Positions 19,456 through 29,627 of a stretch of DNA of 64,000 bases are shown one piece after another. This stretch comes from Candidatus Kosakonia sp. 282A-S69 (GTDB lineage: Bacteria > Pseudomonadota > Gammaproteobacteria > Enterobacterales > Enterobacteriaceae). Under the pieces are notes generated by a model. It had not been told where the DNA came from, searched no databases, and saw nothing but the letters and a program-made list of their open reading frames with translations. The stretch lies in NCBI RefSeq assembly GCF_029433855.1, contig NZ_JAROAU010000005.1:6947-70946 (forward strand), in the 5' to 3' direction. Position 1 is the first letter of the stretch; each line of letters starts with the position of its first letter. The position numbers were made by a program, and so were the translations under genes.

Positions 19456-19489
19456 TCGCTGATGCCTGACGCGCGTTGGGCATCAGCGA
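19456..19489 (+). repeat. Long hairpin between the diiron gene and the hydrolase-methyltransferase gene
   Basis: TCGCTGATGCC (19456-19466) pairs perfectly with GGCATCAGCGA (19479-19489), and the pairing extends inward by wobble and A-U pairs to a GCGC loop. No T-run follows, so it is not a standard terminator. It lies 16 bp after the upstream stop and could act as an mRNA 3'-end block or a REP-like repeat. Confidence 0.6.
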
Positions 19490-19506
19490 TAACACGCAGA
19501 AAAGTG

Positions 19507-21135
19507 ATGATGACGCAGATCAGTCAGATGCAGCACTTTGTCAGCCATGACAATCAGCAAATACCTTACCAGCTCTTTCCGGCACGCTCGCAGAGTGGAC
19601 CTGCGACGGCCATTGTGCTGTTGTATCGCAACGAGGATCACAGTGAGAAAATTGCCGCGCTCGGGATGCCGGAGTGTACCTTTTTCGCTGTCGATTTCTC
19701 ACCCGGCAAGATTAACGCAGAGGCCCCCGATGGTGCATCGGCGCTCTTGCTACAAAGCTATTATTTTCAGCAATTTATTGAACACATCACCGCGAAGTGC
19801 GGGTTGCGAACGCAGGATATTGCCCTGATAGCACATCGTGAGTGCGCGGTGGTTATCGCCGCGTGGATGGTGGATTACGCCCCGGATATCCGCTCCGTGG
19901 CGCTCTTCTCGCCGCGCTTTTTGCTGCGCAAACGCGATCTGTTATTTGGGCTGCTCAAAAAGCCAAAGGCGTGGGGCACGCTGCGCGATCTGCGCTATAC
20001 CAGCCAGCGTGTTTTGCGCAGCGCATTTGCCTGGCCGACGCCAACGCAGCTCGTGATTACACAAACCGATCGCAAAGCCGCTGCGGGTACGCTGATGACC
20101 TTTTATGCCAATCTGGGTAGCAGCGCAAAAACGGTATACATGATGCCGGATAGCGGCTTCGGTTGCCCCGATCAGGTCTGGGACAGCGCGGTGCAGGCCC
20201 AGACACGTGCCTTTTTGCGGCTGCACTTCTCTCAGCATCACCCGGTACCTTCACTGTTTGATGCATACCAGCAGGGAGCAACATGGGAAGAGTATGAGGC
20301 GTTACGTTTGCCGGAAAAACGTCTGTTACGGCGTGGCTACTGGATGCTGGCGCATCTTGCGCTGCGCGCCATGGGGCACCTCTCTTCCGGTATCCGGCTC
20401 GGCCTGGAGAGCGGCTTCGATTCCGGCGCTTCACTTGAGTATGTCTATCAAAATCAACCGATGGGTAGAGGCGCTGTGGGCAGAGCAGTTGACCGCTACT
20501 ACCTCAATACGCTTGGCTGGCGCTGTACGCGGCAGCGCAAACAGCATGTTGAAATGCTCATTGCGCTGGCTGCCTCACGCCTTACGCAGCAGGGGCAGGG
20601 GGTAAGGCTGCTGGATGTCGCGGCAGGCCAGGGGCGCTACATTCTCGATGCTATCGAAAAAATTGAGCCGCCGGTAGAGCACCTTCTGCTGCGTGATTTT
20701 GATGCTGCCAACGTGGAGGAAGGTAACCGTCTTCTGCTGCAGCGAGGGTTGAATGAGCGCGCGCGTTTCGAGCAGGGTGACGCTTTTTCGCCCGTCGATC
20801 TCATGACCTTACCTGCAGATCGTACTCTGGCTGTGGTGTCAGGGTTCTATGAACTCTTCAGCGATAACAACCTGATTCTGGCATCGCTAACTGGCCTCGC
20901 CCACGCGGTGAAGAAAGGGGGGTATCTGGTCTATACGACAAAGCTGTGGAACCCAAAACTGGCTCTGATGGCGCGCGTTTTACCCAGCCACAAGAGAGGA
21001 GCGTTCTGGTTACTACGTCGGCGTTCGCAGCGTGAGATCGACCAGCTGGTGAAGCGGGCCGGTTTTACCAAAGTGACTCAGCGGGTAGATGGCTGGGGGT
21101 TGTTCAGCGTTACGCTGGCAAAAAAGGTGAGATGA
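19507..21135 (+). CDS. YnbC-like alpha/beta-hydrolase-methyltransferase fusion
   Basis: A 542-aa two-domain protein. Residues 1-240 look like an alpha/beta-hydrolase, but the nucleophile elbow reads AHRECA (109-114) instead of xHSxGG: Arg111 replaces the serine, so hydrolysis by the usual mechanism is unlikely. Residues 345-542 are a class I SAM methyltransferase with motif I LLDVAAGQGRYI (368-379) and the SGFYELF segment (445-451). This architecture (Hydrolase_4 plus Methyltransf_20) is that of E. coli YnbC, which is encoded beside phospholipid-type enzymes and has no proven function. The start is uncertain: ATGs at 19507 and 19510, or a GTG at 19432 overlapping the upstream gene by 8 bp. 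In this cluster it may O- or C-methylate the acyl product. Confidence 0.8.
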   Translation: MMTQISQMQHFVSHDNQQIPYQLFPARSQSGPATAIVLLYRNEDHSEKIAALGMPECTFFAVDFSPGKINAEAPDGASALLLQSYYFQQFIEHITAKCGLRTQDIALIAHRECAVVIAAWMVDYAPDIRSVALFSPRFLLRKRDLLFGLLKKPKAWGTLRDLRYTSQRVLRSAFAWPTPTQLVITQTDRKAAAGTLMTFYANLGSSAKTVYMMPDSGFGCPDQVWDSAVQAQTRAFLRLHFSQHHPVPSLFDAYQQGATWEEYEALRLPEKRLLRRGYWMLAHLALRAMGHLSSGIRLGLESGFDSGASLEYVYQNQPMGRGAVGRAVDRYYLNTLGWRCTRQRKQHVEMLIALAASRLTQQGQGVRLLDVAAGQGRYILDAIEKIEPPVEHLLLRDFDAANVEEGNRLLLQRGLNERARFEQGDAFSPVDLMTLPADRTLAVVSGFYELFSDNNLILASLTGLAHAVKKGGYLVYTTKLWNPKLALMARVLPSHKRGAFWLLRRRSQREIDQLVKRAGFTKVTQRVDGWGLFSVTLAKKVR

Positions 21136-21154
21136 GGGCAATAACAGGCTGATT

Positions 21155-21183
21155 TATTGCCGCGAGAGGGTTTCGCGGCAATA
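21155..21183. terminator. Hairpin between the accessory cluster and gppA
   Basis: TATTGCCGCGA (21155-21165) and TCGCGGCAATA (21173-21183) form a perfect 11-bp stem with a 7-nt loop between convergent genes. There is no T-run on either strand, so termination is possible but unproven. Confidence 0.5.
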
Positions 21184-21194
21184 GATTCAGGCTC

Positions 21195-22679
21195 TTAACG
21201 AATAATCAGCGCCCAGTGAACGTAGCTTTGCCACTGGCTCTCCTGATCGATCAGCTCTGCGCCCAGCGGATGGCTTGCCAGCCATCCCGACGGCAGCGAC
21301 AGCGTGAGCTGTTCACCCTGCGCGGTGACCGAGATTTCCGGCAGCAAATCATCACGACGACGGCTGGCGAAAATGATCGCCAGGCGCAGCAAGCGGCAGA
21401 GATGCTCCGCAACGCGCGGTGGAACAGCATTTTGCTGATGCAAAGAGGAGAGATCGACCGCATTAGTCTGGTTTAGCAGCAGCGTGGCGAGCAGCTTTTT
21501 CTGCGCGGGAGTAAAGCCCGGCAAATCAAGGTTACGCACCAGCCAGGCGGCATGAAGTGGCGCCTGCTTAAATTCAATACTTAACCCTATTTCGTGCAGT
21601 TCGCAGGCAACATGCAAAATTTCAGTGCTGTACGCGTCTAAATCCCAGCTTGTTGCTACGCTTTGCGCGAATCGTTCCGCCAGCATCGAGACACGTCTGG
21701 ACTGATCGATATCAACCATAAACCGGCGCTGAATGTTGCGCAGGGTACGGCTGCGAATATCCTGATCGACTGCCAGATGAAGCATGCCGTAAACCAGCCC
21801 TTCGCGCAGCGCGCCGCCGGCGAGGGTCATGCTCTCAATATTCATTTCAGTGAAAATGGCGATCAGGATGGCGAGGCCGCTGGGAAAGACTAGCGCGCGC
21901 TCAAGCGTCAGCCCTTCGATCTCCAGCTCTTCAAGCCGCCCGCACTGTATCGCGCGCTGCTTAAGCTGCTGGAGTTTAGCTAGCGTGATACGCTCATCCA
22001 TGCCCTGCGCCATCATAATCTCTTGCAGCGCCTGCACGGTGCCTGACGCGCCGACACACACTTTCCAGCCGTGGCGGCGAAGCTCATCCGCGACCGGGCG
22101 CAGCACTTCGCGTGCCGCCTGCTCTGCGGTGTCGAAATTTTCCTGCGCCAGATGACGATCGGTGAAGTAGCGCTCCAGCCAGGTAACGCAGCCCATTGAC
22201 AGGCTGAACAGCGAGGTGGTTTGCGCCCCGGTGCCGGTAACGAGTTCCGTGCTTGCGCCGCCAATATCGACCACCAGGCGCTGATCCGCGCCGCCGGTAG
22301 TGTGGGCAACGCCCTGGTAAATCAGACGCGCTTCTTCTTCGCCGCTGATCACCTGTACAGGGCAGCCGAGGATCTCCTGCGCTTTGTCGAGAAACTCATG
22401 CGCATTCACGGCCAGACGCAGCGTGGCGGTTGCCACCACGCGGATCTGCTGTTGCGGAATATCCTGCAGACGCTCGGAAAAGAGGCGCAGGCATTGCCAG
22501 CCGCGCTCCATCGCCTCCAGAGAGAGGCGATTATCCTGGCTCAGGCCCGCCGCCAGGCGAACTTTGCGCTTAATGCGCGACAGGGTCTGGATACTACCAG
22601 CCACCTCGCGCACAACCAGCATATGAAAACTGTTGGAACCGAGATCAATAGCTGCGTAGAGCGAGGCGGAACCGAGCAT
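21195..22679 (-). CDS. gppA: Guanosine-5'-triphosphate,3'-diphosphate pyrophosphatase
   Basis: A 494-aa Ppx/GppA family phosphatase, the same length as in E. coli. It converts pppGpp to ppGpp and also cleaves polyphosphate. The actin-like N-terminal domain begins [14 protein letters not shown] and includes [11 protein letters not shown]; the C-terminal half is an HD-like helical domain. It lies 5 bp downstream of rhlB and is presumably co-transcribed. Confidence 0.96.
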   Translation of the reverse strand: MLGSASLYAAIDLGSNSFHMLVVREVAGSIQTLSRIKRKVRLAAGLSQDNRLSLEAMERGWQCLRLFSERLQDIPQQQIRVVATATLRLAVNAHEFLDKAQEILGCPVQVISGEEEARLIYQGVAHTTGGADQRLVVDIGGASTELVTGTGAQTTSLFSLSMGCVTWLERYFTDRHLAQENFDTAEQAAREVLRPVADELRRHGWKVCVGASGTVQALQEIMMAQGMDERITLAKLQQLKQRAIQCGRLEELEIEGLTLERALVFPSGLAILIAIFTEMNIESMTLAGGALREGLVYGMLHLAVDQDIRSRTLRNIQRRFMVDIDQSRRVSMLAERFAQSVATSWDLDAYSTEILHVACELHEIGLSIEFKQAPLHAAWLVRNLDLPGFTPAQKKLLATLLLNQTNAVDLSSLHQQNAVPPRVAEHLCRLLRLAIIFASRRRDDLLPEISVTAQGEQLTLSLPSGWLASHPLGAELIDQESQWQSYVHWALIIR

Positions 22680-22684
22680 AATGA

Positions 22685-23956
22685 TTAACCTGAACGACGA
22701 CGATTACGCGGGGCGCCACCACCACTTCGGCGCGGGCCATTAGCCGGGCGAGAACGCGTTAGGCGCTTCGGCGGCGGCAGTTCGCTGAGCAGCGCATCCG
22801 GATTGTATTTGCTCACCGGAATAGAGTGACCAATATAGGTCTCAATCGCCGGCAGGTTCAGCGCGTACTCTTCACACGCCAGGCTGATTGAGTTGCCGCT
22901 GGCACCTGCGCGACCGGTACGACCGATACGGTGAACGTAATCTTCGCAATCATCCGGCAGATCGTAGTTAAAGACGTGGGTAACCGCAGGAATATGCAGA
23001 CCGCGCGCCGCGACGTCTGTAGCAACCAGGATATCGAGATCGCCACGGGTGAACTCATCAAGAATACGCAGGCGTTTCTTCTGCGCCACGTCGCCCGTCA
23101 GCAGGCCAACGCGGTGACCATCGGCGGCCAGGCTGCCCCAGATCTGCTCACAGCGGTGTTTAGTATTGGCGAAAACAATGGCGCGATCCGGCCACTCTTC
23201 TTCAATCAGGGTCTGCAGCAGACGCATTTTCTCGTCGTTAGACGGGTAGAAAAGCTCTTCTTTAATGCGGTGGCCGGTTTTCTGTTCCGGTTCCACTTCT
23301 ACATATTCTGCGTTGTTCATCTGCTCGAACGCCAGTTCACGTACGCGGTAAGAGAGCGTGGCGGAGAAGAGCATATTGAGGCGCTGGTCGGTTGCCGGCA
23401 TACGGCGGAACAGCCAGCGAATATCTTTAATAAAGCCCAGATCGTACATGCGATCGGCTTCGTCCAGCACCACGACCTGAATCGCGCTCAGGTTAATGTG
23501 GTTCTGCTTGGTGTAATCGATCATACGACCGGTGGTGCCGATGAGGATATCGACGCCGCTTTCCAGCACTTTCAGCTGTTTGTCGTAGCCATCACCGCCA
23601 TAAGCCAGACCCAGCTTCAGGCCTGTCGCCTGAGCCAGCGGCTCTGCATCAGCGTGAATTTGCACCGCCAGTTCACGTGTCGGCGCCATGATAATCGCGC
23701 GCGGTTGGTTAACTTTACGGTCTTCGATTGCCGGGTGAGAGAGGAGATAATGAAACGTTGACGTTAAAAACGCCATCGTTTTACCCGTACCGGTTTGCGC
23801 CTGACCTGCAACATCACGACCCGCCAGCGTTAGCGGAAGGGCGAGAGCCTGAATAGGCGTGCAATTATGAAAGCCTTTTTTTTCAAGGGCTTCTATCACT
23901 TTTGGGTGCAGGGCGAAGTCGGAAAACTTCTGTTCTGTTAAATGTGTTTTGCTCAT
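22685..23956 (-). CDS. rhlB: ATP-dependent RNA helicase RhlB
   Basis: A 423-aa DEAD-box helicase (421 in E. coli), a component of the RNA degradosome that binds RNase E. Motifs are complete: Q motif upstream of [20 protein letters not shown] (around 163), SAT, and [10 protein letters not shown]. The basic, Gly-rich tail ([15 protein letters not shown]) is characteristic. It is divergent from trxA. Confidence 0.97.
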   Translation of the reverse strand: MSKTHLTEQKFSDFALHPKVIEALEKKGFHNCTPIQALALPLTLAGRDVAGQAQTGTGKTMAFLTSTFHYLLSHPAIEDRKVNQPRAIIMAPTRELAVQIHADAEPLAQATGLKLGLAYGGDGYDKQLKVLESGVDILIGTTGRMIDYTKQNHINLSAIQVVVLDEADRMYDLGFIKDIRWLFRRMPATDQRLNMLFSATLSYRVRELAFEQMNNAEYVEVEPEQKTGHRIKEELFYPSNDEKMRLLQTLIEEEWPDRAIVFANTKHRCEQIWGSLAADGHRVGLLTGDVAQKKRLRILDEFTRGDLDILVATDVAARGLHIPAVTHVFNYDLPDDCEDYVHRIGRTGRAGASGNSISLACEEYALNLPAIETYIGHSIPVSKYNPDALLSELPPPKRLTRSRPANGPRRSGGGAPRNRRRSG

Positions 23957-24100
23957 AGTGTGGTAGAATATCAGCTTACTATTGCTTTACGAAAGCGTAT
24001 CCGGTGAAATAAAGTCAACCTTTAGTTGGCTATTGTGGCATCAACACGTTGCTGTTTTATGCTACACCAACATGCCAGGCTTATTCCTGTGGAGTTATAT

Positions 24101-24430
24101 ATGAGCGATAAAATTATTCACCTGACTGACGATAGTTTTGACACGGATGTACTCAAAGCGGACGGGCTTGTGCTCGTTGATTTCTGGGCAGAGTGGTGTG
24201 GACCGTGCAAAATGATCGCCCCGATTCTGGATGAGATCGCTAGTGATTACGAAGGCAAGTTGACCATTGCGAAACTGAATATCGACCAGAACCCAGGCAC
24301 CGCGCCGAAGTATGGTATCCGTGGCATTCCGACCCTGCTGCTGTTCAAAAACGGCGAAGTGGCGGCGACCAAAGTGGGCGCACTGTCCAAAGGTCAGTTG
24401 AAAGAGTTCCTGGACGCTAACCTGGCGTAA
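24101..24430 (+). CDS. trxA: Thioredoxin 1
   Basis: A 109-aa thioredoxin with active site WCGPC (Cys33, Cys36) and near identity to E. coli TrxA. It is a general disulfide reductant for ribonucleotide reductase, PAPS reductase and others. The ATG at 24101 ([20 protein letters not shown]) is preceded by TGGAG; an in-frame upstream start at 24026 is not conserved. Confidence 0.98.
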   Translation: MSDKIIHLTDDSFDTDVLKADGLVLVDFWAEWCGPCKMIAPILDEIASDYEGKLTIAKLNIDQNPGTAPKYGIRGIPTLLLFKNGEVAATKVGALSKGQLKEFLDANLA

Positions 24431-24776
24431 TCCCGGACTCTCACGGTGCGGCCAGCTCTCCTAAATTGCCAGGATTGCTGGACGCCCGTCCCCAGCCGTG
24501 CTAATTTAGTTTTGACTTCGTTCTAAACATATCTATAGTTGTTTGAACCTTGCGTTACCCCAATACTTCCCGCTGAGCATCTCAGCCGCGTTAAGAAGTA
24601 GACAGATTCCGGGCTTGTCGCTCATTCCGTCTTATCGTTTCAGTTCTGCGTACTCTCCTGTGACCAGGCACCGATTAGACATGAGTTGATGGCCGCTAAC
24701 AGGCATGGATGATCCTGCCATACCATTCACAACATTAAGTTCGAGTATCACCCCGAGTTTAAGAACCCACACCATT
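24431..24776 (+). promoter_or_regulatory. rho leader region
   Basis: The 346 bp between trxA and rho correspond to the E. coli rho promoter and untranslated leader, where Rho terminates its own transcript early. It has C-rich, G-poor stretches (for example 24536-24590) suited to Rho binding, and it includes the rhoL frame. I could not pick a definite promoter by eye. Confidence 0.5.
24591..24689 (+). pseudogene. rhoL: rho leader peptide frame without an ATG start
   Basis: From 24594 the frame reads RSRQIPGLSLIPSYRFSSAY followed by SPVTRHRLDMS and TGA, clearly matching the E. coli RhoL leader peptide (remembered as MRSEQISGSSLNPSC... with the same RFSSAYSPVTR block). The codon where E. coli has the initiating ATG is TTA (24591-24593). 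The only near-start in frame is a TTG at 24615. The peptide may be shorter or untranslated. The call relies on memory of the E. coli sequence. Confidence 0.55.
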
Positions 24777-26036
24777 ATGAATCTTACCGAATTAAAGAAT
24801 ACGCCGGTTTCTGAGCTTATCACTCTCGGCGAAAATATGGGGCTGGAAAACCTGGCCCGTATGCGCAAACAGGACATCATTTTCGCCATCCTGAAGCAGC
24901 ACGCAAAGAGTGGCGAAGACATCTTCGGCGACGGTGTGCTGGAGATTCTGCAGGATGGATTTGGTTTCCTCCGCTCCGCAGACAGCTCCTACCTTGCCGG
25001 CCCCGACGACATCTACGTATCCCCCAGCCAAATCCGCCGTTTCAACCTCCGCACCGGTGACACCATTTCAGGTAAGATTCGCCCACCTAAAGAAGGTGAA
25101 CGTTACTTTGCACTGCTGAAAGTTAACGAGGTGAACTACGATAAACCGGAAAATGCGCGTAATAAGATTCTGTTTGAGAACTTAACGCCGCTGCATGCGA
25201 ACTCTCGTCTGCGTATGGAACGGGGTAACGGCTCTACTGAAGATTTAACTGCTCGCGTTCTCGATCTGGCGTCGCCAATTGGTCGTGGTCAGCGTGGTCT
25301 GATTGTGGCACCGCCGAAAGCCGGTAAAACCATGCTGCTGCAGAACATCGCGCAGAGCATCGCTTACAACCATCCTGACTGTGTGCTGATGGTGCTGCTG
25401 ATTGATGAGCGTCCGGAAGAAGTGACGGAAATGCAGCGCCTGGTGAAAGGTGAAGTGGTTGCGTCAACCTTCGACGAACCGGCTTCCCGCCATGTGCAGG
25501 TCGCTGAAATGGTTATCGAAAAAGCGAAACGTCTGGTTGAGCATAAGAAAGATGTCATTATCCTTCTCGACTCCATCACCCGTCTGGCGCGCGCATACAA
25601 CACCGTTGTTCCGGCTTCCGGTAAAGTGTTGACCGGTGGTGTGGATGCGAACGCCCTGCACCGTCCGAAGCGTTTCTTCGGTGCTGCGCGTAACGTGGAA
25701 GAGGGGGGTAGCCTGACCATCATCGCGACAGCGCTGATCGATACCGGCTCGAAGATGGATGAAGTGATTTACGAAGAGTTTAAAGGCACCGGTAACATGG
25801 AGCTGCATCTCTCCCGTAAGATCGCGGAAAAACGCGTCTTCCCGGCGATCGATTACAACCGCTCCGGTACCCGTAAAGAAGAACTGCTCACCACTCAGGA
25901 AGAGCTGCAGAAAATGTGGATCCTGCGCAAAATCATTCACCCGATGGGTGAGATTGACGCGATGGAATTCCTTATCAACAAGCTGGCCATGACGAAGACC
26001 AATGATGAGTTCTTTGACATGATGAAGCGCTCTTAA
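24777..26036 (+). CDS. rho: Transcription termination factor Rho
   Basis: A 419-aa hexameric RNA-dependent ATPase, nearly identical to E. coli Rho. It has the N-terminal RNA-binding cold-shock-like domain with GFGFLRS, Walker [10 protein letters not shown] (around 180), Walker [11 protein letters not shown] and the Q/R loops. ATG 24777 gives the canonical N-terminus [20 protein letters not shown]; the upstream in-frame start at 24705 lies in the leader. Confidence 0.98.
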   Translation: MNLTELKNTPVSELITLGENMGLENLARMRKQDIIFAILKQHAKSGEDIFGDGVLEILQDGFGFLRSADSSYLAGPDDIYVSPSQIRRFNLRTGDTISGKIRPPKEGERYFALLKVNEVNYDKPENARNKILFENLTPLHANSRLRMERGNGSTEDLTARVLDLASPIGRGQRGLIVAPPKAGKTMLLQNIAQSIAYNHPDCVLMVLLIDERPEEVTEMQRLVKGEVVASTFDEPASRHVQVAEMVIEKAKRLVEHKKDVIILLDSITRLARAYNTVVPASGKVLTGGVDANALHRPKRFFGAARNVEEGGSLTIIATALIDTGSKMDEVIYEEFKGTGNMELHLSRKIAEKRVFPAIDYNRSGTRKEELLTTQEELQKMWILRKIIHPMGEIDAMEFLINKLAMTKTNDEFFDMMKRS

Positions 26037-26052
26037 TTTAAATAAACCCCCG

Positions 26053-26082
26053 AAGCGCCACGTTTTTACGTGGCGTTTTTTA
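26053..26082 (+). terminator. rho terminator
   Basis: GCGCCACG and CGTGGCG form a stem around a TTTTTA loop, followed by T6, 17 bp after the rho stop. About 195 bp then follow to wecA with no gene; they must contain the ECA operon promoter, but no clear hexamers stand out. Confidence 0.9.
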
Positions 26083-26277
26083 TTGGTGGGTTATACGCTA
26101 TAGGCTCTGGTACAGGCATTATCCAGGGTTGGCGAGACCGGATAGCTTATTGATCTTCAAAATATCTCCTGGTTGAAAAGAAAAAAATTATATCAGCGTA
26201 AGGCTCGCTTTCTCCTTTTATGGGCCATAGCTCTGTCGTTATACTGTTAGGATAAACATTAGCTGAGAGCATGCATT

Positions 26278-27381
26278 GTGAATCTACTCACTGCTTTTAC
26301 TGAATTATTCAGTATTTTTTTGTTTACTATGCTTTTCTTATTTGTTGCGCGCAAAGTAGCAAAACGGATCGGTCTGGTTGACAAGCCCAACTTTCGTAAA
26401 CGCCATCAGGGATTGATACCGCTTGTGGGTGGCATCTCGGTCTATGCGGGCATCTGCTTTACCTTTGGGATCACAAACTACTATATTCCTCACGCCGCTC
26501 TCTATCTTCTTTGTGCCGGCGCGCTGGTGTTAATTGGCGCGCTGGATGATCGCTTCGATATCAGCGTTAAATTCCGTGCTTCTGTTCAGGCCCTGGTCGC
26601 CGTCGTTATGATGGTGGTCGGTAAACTCTATCTCAGCAGCCTTGGCTATATCTTCGGCTCATGGGAGATGGTGCTCGGCCCGTTCGGTTACCTGCTTACG
26701 CTCTTTGCTGTGTGGGCCGCGATCAACGCCTTTAATATGGTCGACGGCATTGACGGTTTGCTTGGTGGGCTCTCTTGCGTGTCGTTTGCCGCGATTGGCT
26801 TCATTCTGTGGTTCGATGGTCAATCCAGCCTCGCGCTGTGGTGTTTCGCCATGATCGCCGCCATCCTGCCCTATATTCTGCTTAACCTGGGTGTGCTTGG
26901 GCGTCGCTATAAAGTTTTTATGGGCGATGCCGGCAGTACGCTCATTGGTTTTACCGTTATTTGGATTTTACTGGAAACTACGCAGGGCAAAACTCACCCT
27001 ATTAGCCCGGTGACGGCGCTATGGATAATCGCCATTCCGCTGATGGATATGGTGGCGATTATGTACCGCCGCCTGCGCAAAGGTATGAGTCCCTTCTCCC
27101 CCGATCGCCAACACATTCACCACCTGATCATGCGCGCAGGTTTTACCTCTCGTCAGGCATTTGTTCTTATTACTCTTGCCGCTGCACTGCTCGCAACGAT
27201 TGGTGTCGTTGCGGAATACCTGCATTTGGTCCCTGAATGGGTAATGTTGGCATTTTTCTTGCTAGCATTCTTTCTGTATGGCTACTGTATTAAGCGCGCA
27301 TGGAAAGTGGCGCGTTTTATTAAACGGATCAAACGCAGAATGCGCCGTAGCAGAGGTCAAAAATCAACACTAACCAAGTAA
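26278..27381 (+). CDS. wecA: Undecaprenyl-phosphate GlcNAc-1-phosphate transferase
   Basis: A 367-aa polytopic inner-membrane enzyme that makes Und-PP-GlcNAc (lipid I of ECA), also used to start many O antigens. It has about 11 hydrophobic segments, the Asp pair in GALDDRFD, the loop NAFNMVDGIDGL and the C-terminal HIHH cytosolic motif. The start is GTG. It is the first gene of the ECA operon; wzzE follows after 13 bp. Confidence 0.97.
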   Translation: MNLLTAFTELFSIFLFTMLFLFVARKVAKRIGLVDKPNFRKRHQGLIPLVGGISVYAGICFTFGITNYYIPHAALYLLCAGALVLIGALDDRFDISVKFRASVQALVAVVMMVVGKLYLSSLGYIFGSWEMVLGPFGYLLTLFAVWAAINAFNMVDGIDGLLGGLSCVSFAAIGFILWFDGQSSLALWCFAMIAAILPYILLNLGVLGRRYKVFMGDAGSTLIGFTVIWILLETTQGKTHPISPVTALWIIAIPLMDMVAIMYRRLRKGMSPFSPDRQHIHHLIMRAGFTSRQAFVLITLAAALLATIGVVAEYLHLVPEWVMLAFFLLAFFLYGYCIKRAWKVARFIKRIKRRMRRSRGQKSTLTK

Positions 27382-27394
27382 AATCGGGAAAGCG

Positions 27395-28441
27395 ATGATT
27401 CAACAAGCGTCGGAAGCACCTTCAGCGGTGACGGAAAATGAACTGGATATTCGGGGTTTGTTTCGTACTTTGTGGGCAGGAAAATTTTGGATTGCTGGCG
27501 TAGCGCTGCTCTTCTCATTGCTGGCGCTTATCTGGACCTTTTTTGCTCCCCAGGAGTGGGGAGCAACCGCTGTTACCGACCGACCTACCGTCAATATGCT
27601 TGGGGGGTATTACTCCCAGCAGCAATTTCTGCGTAACCTGGATGTTAAAGCGAACCTTGCGCCAGCAGAGCAAGTTTCTGTCATGGATGAGGCGTATAAA
27701 GAGTTCATCATGCAGCTTGCTGCATGGGACACGCGTCGCGATTTCTGGTTGCAAACCGACTATTACAAGCAGCGTCGTGTTGGCAACAGCAAAGCGGATG
27801 CCGCGATGCTGGATGATCTCATCAATAATATCCAGTACACGCCAGGTGATGTCGTGCGTAACCAGAATGACAACGTCAAACTGATCGCCGAAACTGCGCC
27901 GGACGCGAATAATCTGCTGCGACAATACATTGCTTTCGCCAGCCAGCGCGCCGCCAGCCATCTGAACGATGAGCTGAAAGGCGCCTGGGCTGCTCGCACC
28001 ATTCAGATGAAAGCGCAGGTGAAACGTCAGGAAGAGGTCGCGAAAGCTATCTACAACCGGCGTGTGCACAATGTTGAGCAGGCGCTGAGAATCGCTGAGC
28101 AACACAATATCTCGCGCAATGAGACCGATATTCCGACGGATGAACTGCCGGACTCTGAACTCTTTATGCTTGGTCGTCCGATGCTGCAGGCACGTCTTGA
28201 AAACCTGCAGGCGGTGGGGCCGCAATACGATCTGGACTATGATCAAAACCGGGCGATGTTGAATACCCTCAACGTCGGCCCGACGCTGGATCCGCGTTTT
28301 CAGACCTATCGATATCTGCGTACACCGGAAGAGCCGGTGAAACGCGACAGCCCGCGTCGTGCTTTCCTGATGATTATGTGGGGAATTGTCGGTGCGTTAA
28401 CCGGAGCTGGGGTGGCGTTAGCGCGTCGCCGTTCGAACTAA
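27395..28441 (+). CDS. wzzE: ECA polysaccharide chain-length modulator WzzE
   Basis: A 348-aa Wzz-family co-polymerase. It has an N-terminal membrane segment (about residues 30-50), a large periplasmic coiled-coil domain and a C-terminal membrane segment preceded by Pro-rich sequence (PEEPVKRDSPRRAFLMIMWG). It sets ECA repeat number together with WzyE. Confidence 0.95.
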   Translation: MIQQASEAPSAVTENELDIRGLFRTLWAGKFWIAGVALLFSLLALIWTFFAPQEWGATAVTDRPTVNMLGGYYSQQQFLRNLDVKANLAPAEQVSVMDEAYKEFIMQLAAWDTRRDFWLQTDYYKQRRVGNSKADAAMLDDLINNIQYTPGDVVRNQNDNVKLIAETAPDANNLLRQYIAFASQRAASHLNDELKGAWAARTIQMKAQVKRQEEVAKAIYNRRVHNVEQALRIAEQHNISRNETDIPTDELPDSELFMLGRPMLQARLENLQAVGPQYDLDYDQNRAMLNTLNVGPTLDPRFQTYRYLRTPEEPVKRDSPRRAFLMIMWGIVGALTGAGVALARRRSN

Positions 28442-28496
28442 ACGCCGTCTGAGATGGGGGCGTTGCGCCTCCATCCTCTAAATAAAGAGAATCGTT

Positions 28497-29627
28497 GTGA
28501 AAGTACTGACCGTATTCGGCACGCGACCAGAAGCCATCAAAATGGCTCCTCTGGTTCATGCGCTGGCAAAGGATCCTGACTTTGAGGCAAGAGTTTGCGT
28601 CACTGCACAGCATCGGGAGATGCTCGATCAGGTGCTGAACCTCTTTTCTATCGTCCCGGATTACGATCTAAATATTATGCGTCCCGGACAGGGACTGACT
28701 GAAATTACATGCGGTATCCTGCAGGGATTAAAACCTATTCTTGAAGCGTTCCGCCCCGATGTCGTGCTGGTTCACGGCGATACCACCACCACCGTTGCTG
28801 CAAGCCTTGCTGCATTTTATCAACGCATTCCCGTTGGGCATGTGGAAGCGGGGCTGCGTACCGGCGATCTCTCCTCGCCCTGGCCGGAAGAGGCTAACCG
28901 TACGCTGACAGGCCACCTGGCGATGTACCACTTCGCACCGACGGAGAACTCCCGGCAAAATTTACGCCGGGAAAATGTTGCCGATGAGCGCATTTTCGTT
29001 ACCGGCAATACCGTAATCGATGCCCTCTTCTGGGTACGCGATAGCGTGATGAACAACCCCACGCAGTATGAGGCACTGGCAGCCCGCTACCCTTTTCTGG
29101 ATGGAAAGAAGAAGCTGGTGCTGGTTACCGGCCACCGCCGGGAAAGCTTTGGCCAGGGCTTCGAACAAATTTGTCACGCACTGGCGGATATTGCTGCTCA
29201 TCATGACGATGTCCAAATCGTCTATCCCGTGCACCTCAATCCGAACGTTAGCGAACCGGTAAACCGCATTCTTGGGCCGGTTAAGAATGTCTTTTTGATT
29301 GAGCCGCAGGATTATTTACCCTTCCTGTGGTTGATGAACCACGCCTGGCTGATCCTGACGGACTCCGGCGGCATTCAGGAAGAAGCGCCTTCATTAGGTA
29401 AACCCGTGCTGGTGATGCGTGATACAACCGAGCGTCCGGAGGCCGTAGAGGCCGGGACCGTGAAACTGGTGGGCACCGATCGCCAGCGCATCGTGGATGA
29501 GGTCACGCACCTGCTTAATGACAATGAAGCATGGCAGACCATGAGCCGCGCGCACAACCCTTACGGGGATGGGCAGGCTTGTGGCCGAATTTTGCACGCA
29601 CTTAAACACAATCAGGTAACACTATGA
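28497..29627 (+). CDS. wecB: UDP-N-acetylglucosamine 2-epimerase (non-hydrolysing)
   Basis: A 376-aa GT-B fold epimerase converting UDP-GlcNAc to UDP-ManNAc. Family motifs [13 protein letters not shown] at the N-terminus, [11 protein letters not shown] and [20 protein letters not shown] are present. The start is GTG at 28497. It overlaps wecC by 4 bp (ATGA). Confidence 0.97.
   Translation: MKVLTVFGTRPEAIKMAPLVHALAKDPDFEARVCVTAQHREMLDQVLNLFSIVPDYDLNIMRPGQGLTEITCGILQGLKPILEAFRPDVVLVHGDTTTTVAASLAAFYQRIPVGHVEAGLRTGDLSSPWPEEANRTLTGHLAMYHFAPTENSRQNLRRENVADERIFVTGNTVIDALFWVRDSVMNNPTQYEALAARYPFLDGKKKLVLVTGHRRESFGQGFEQICHALADIAAHHDDVQIVYPVHLNPNVSEPVNRILGPVKNVFLIEPQDYLPFLWLMNHAWLILTDSGGIQEEAPSLGKPVLVMRDTTERPEAVEAGTVKLVGTDRQRIVDEVTHLLNDNEAWQTMSRAHNPYGDGQACGRILHALKHNQVTL

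Noticed and set aside
19432..19506. GTG start for the YnbC-like gene overlapping the diiron gene
   Set aside because: The extra 25 residues would be encoded by the long hairpin and are unlikely protein sequence, though this start cannot be fully excluded.
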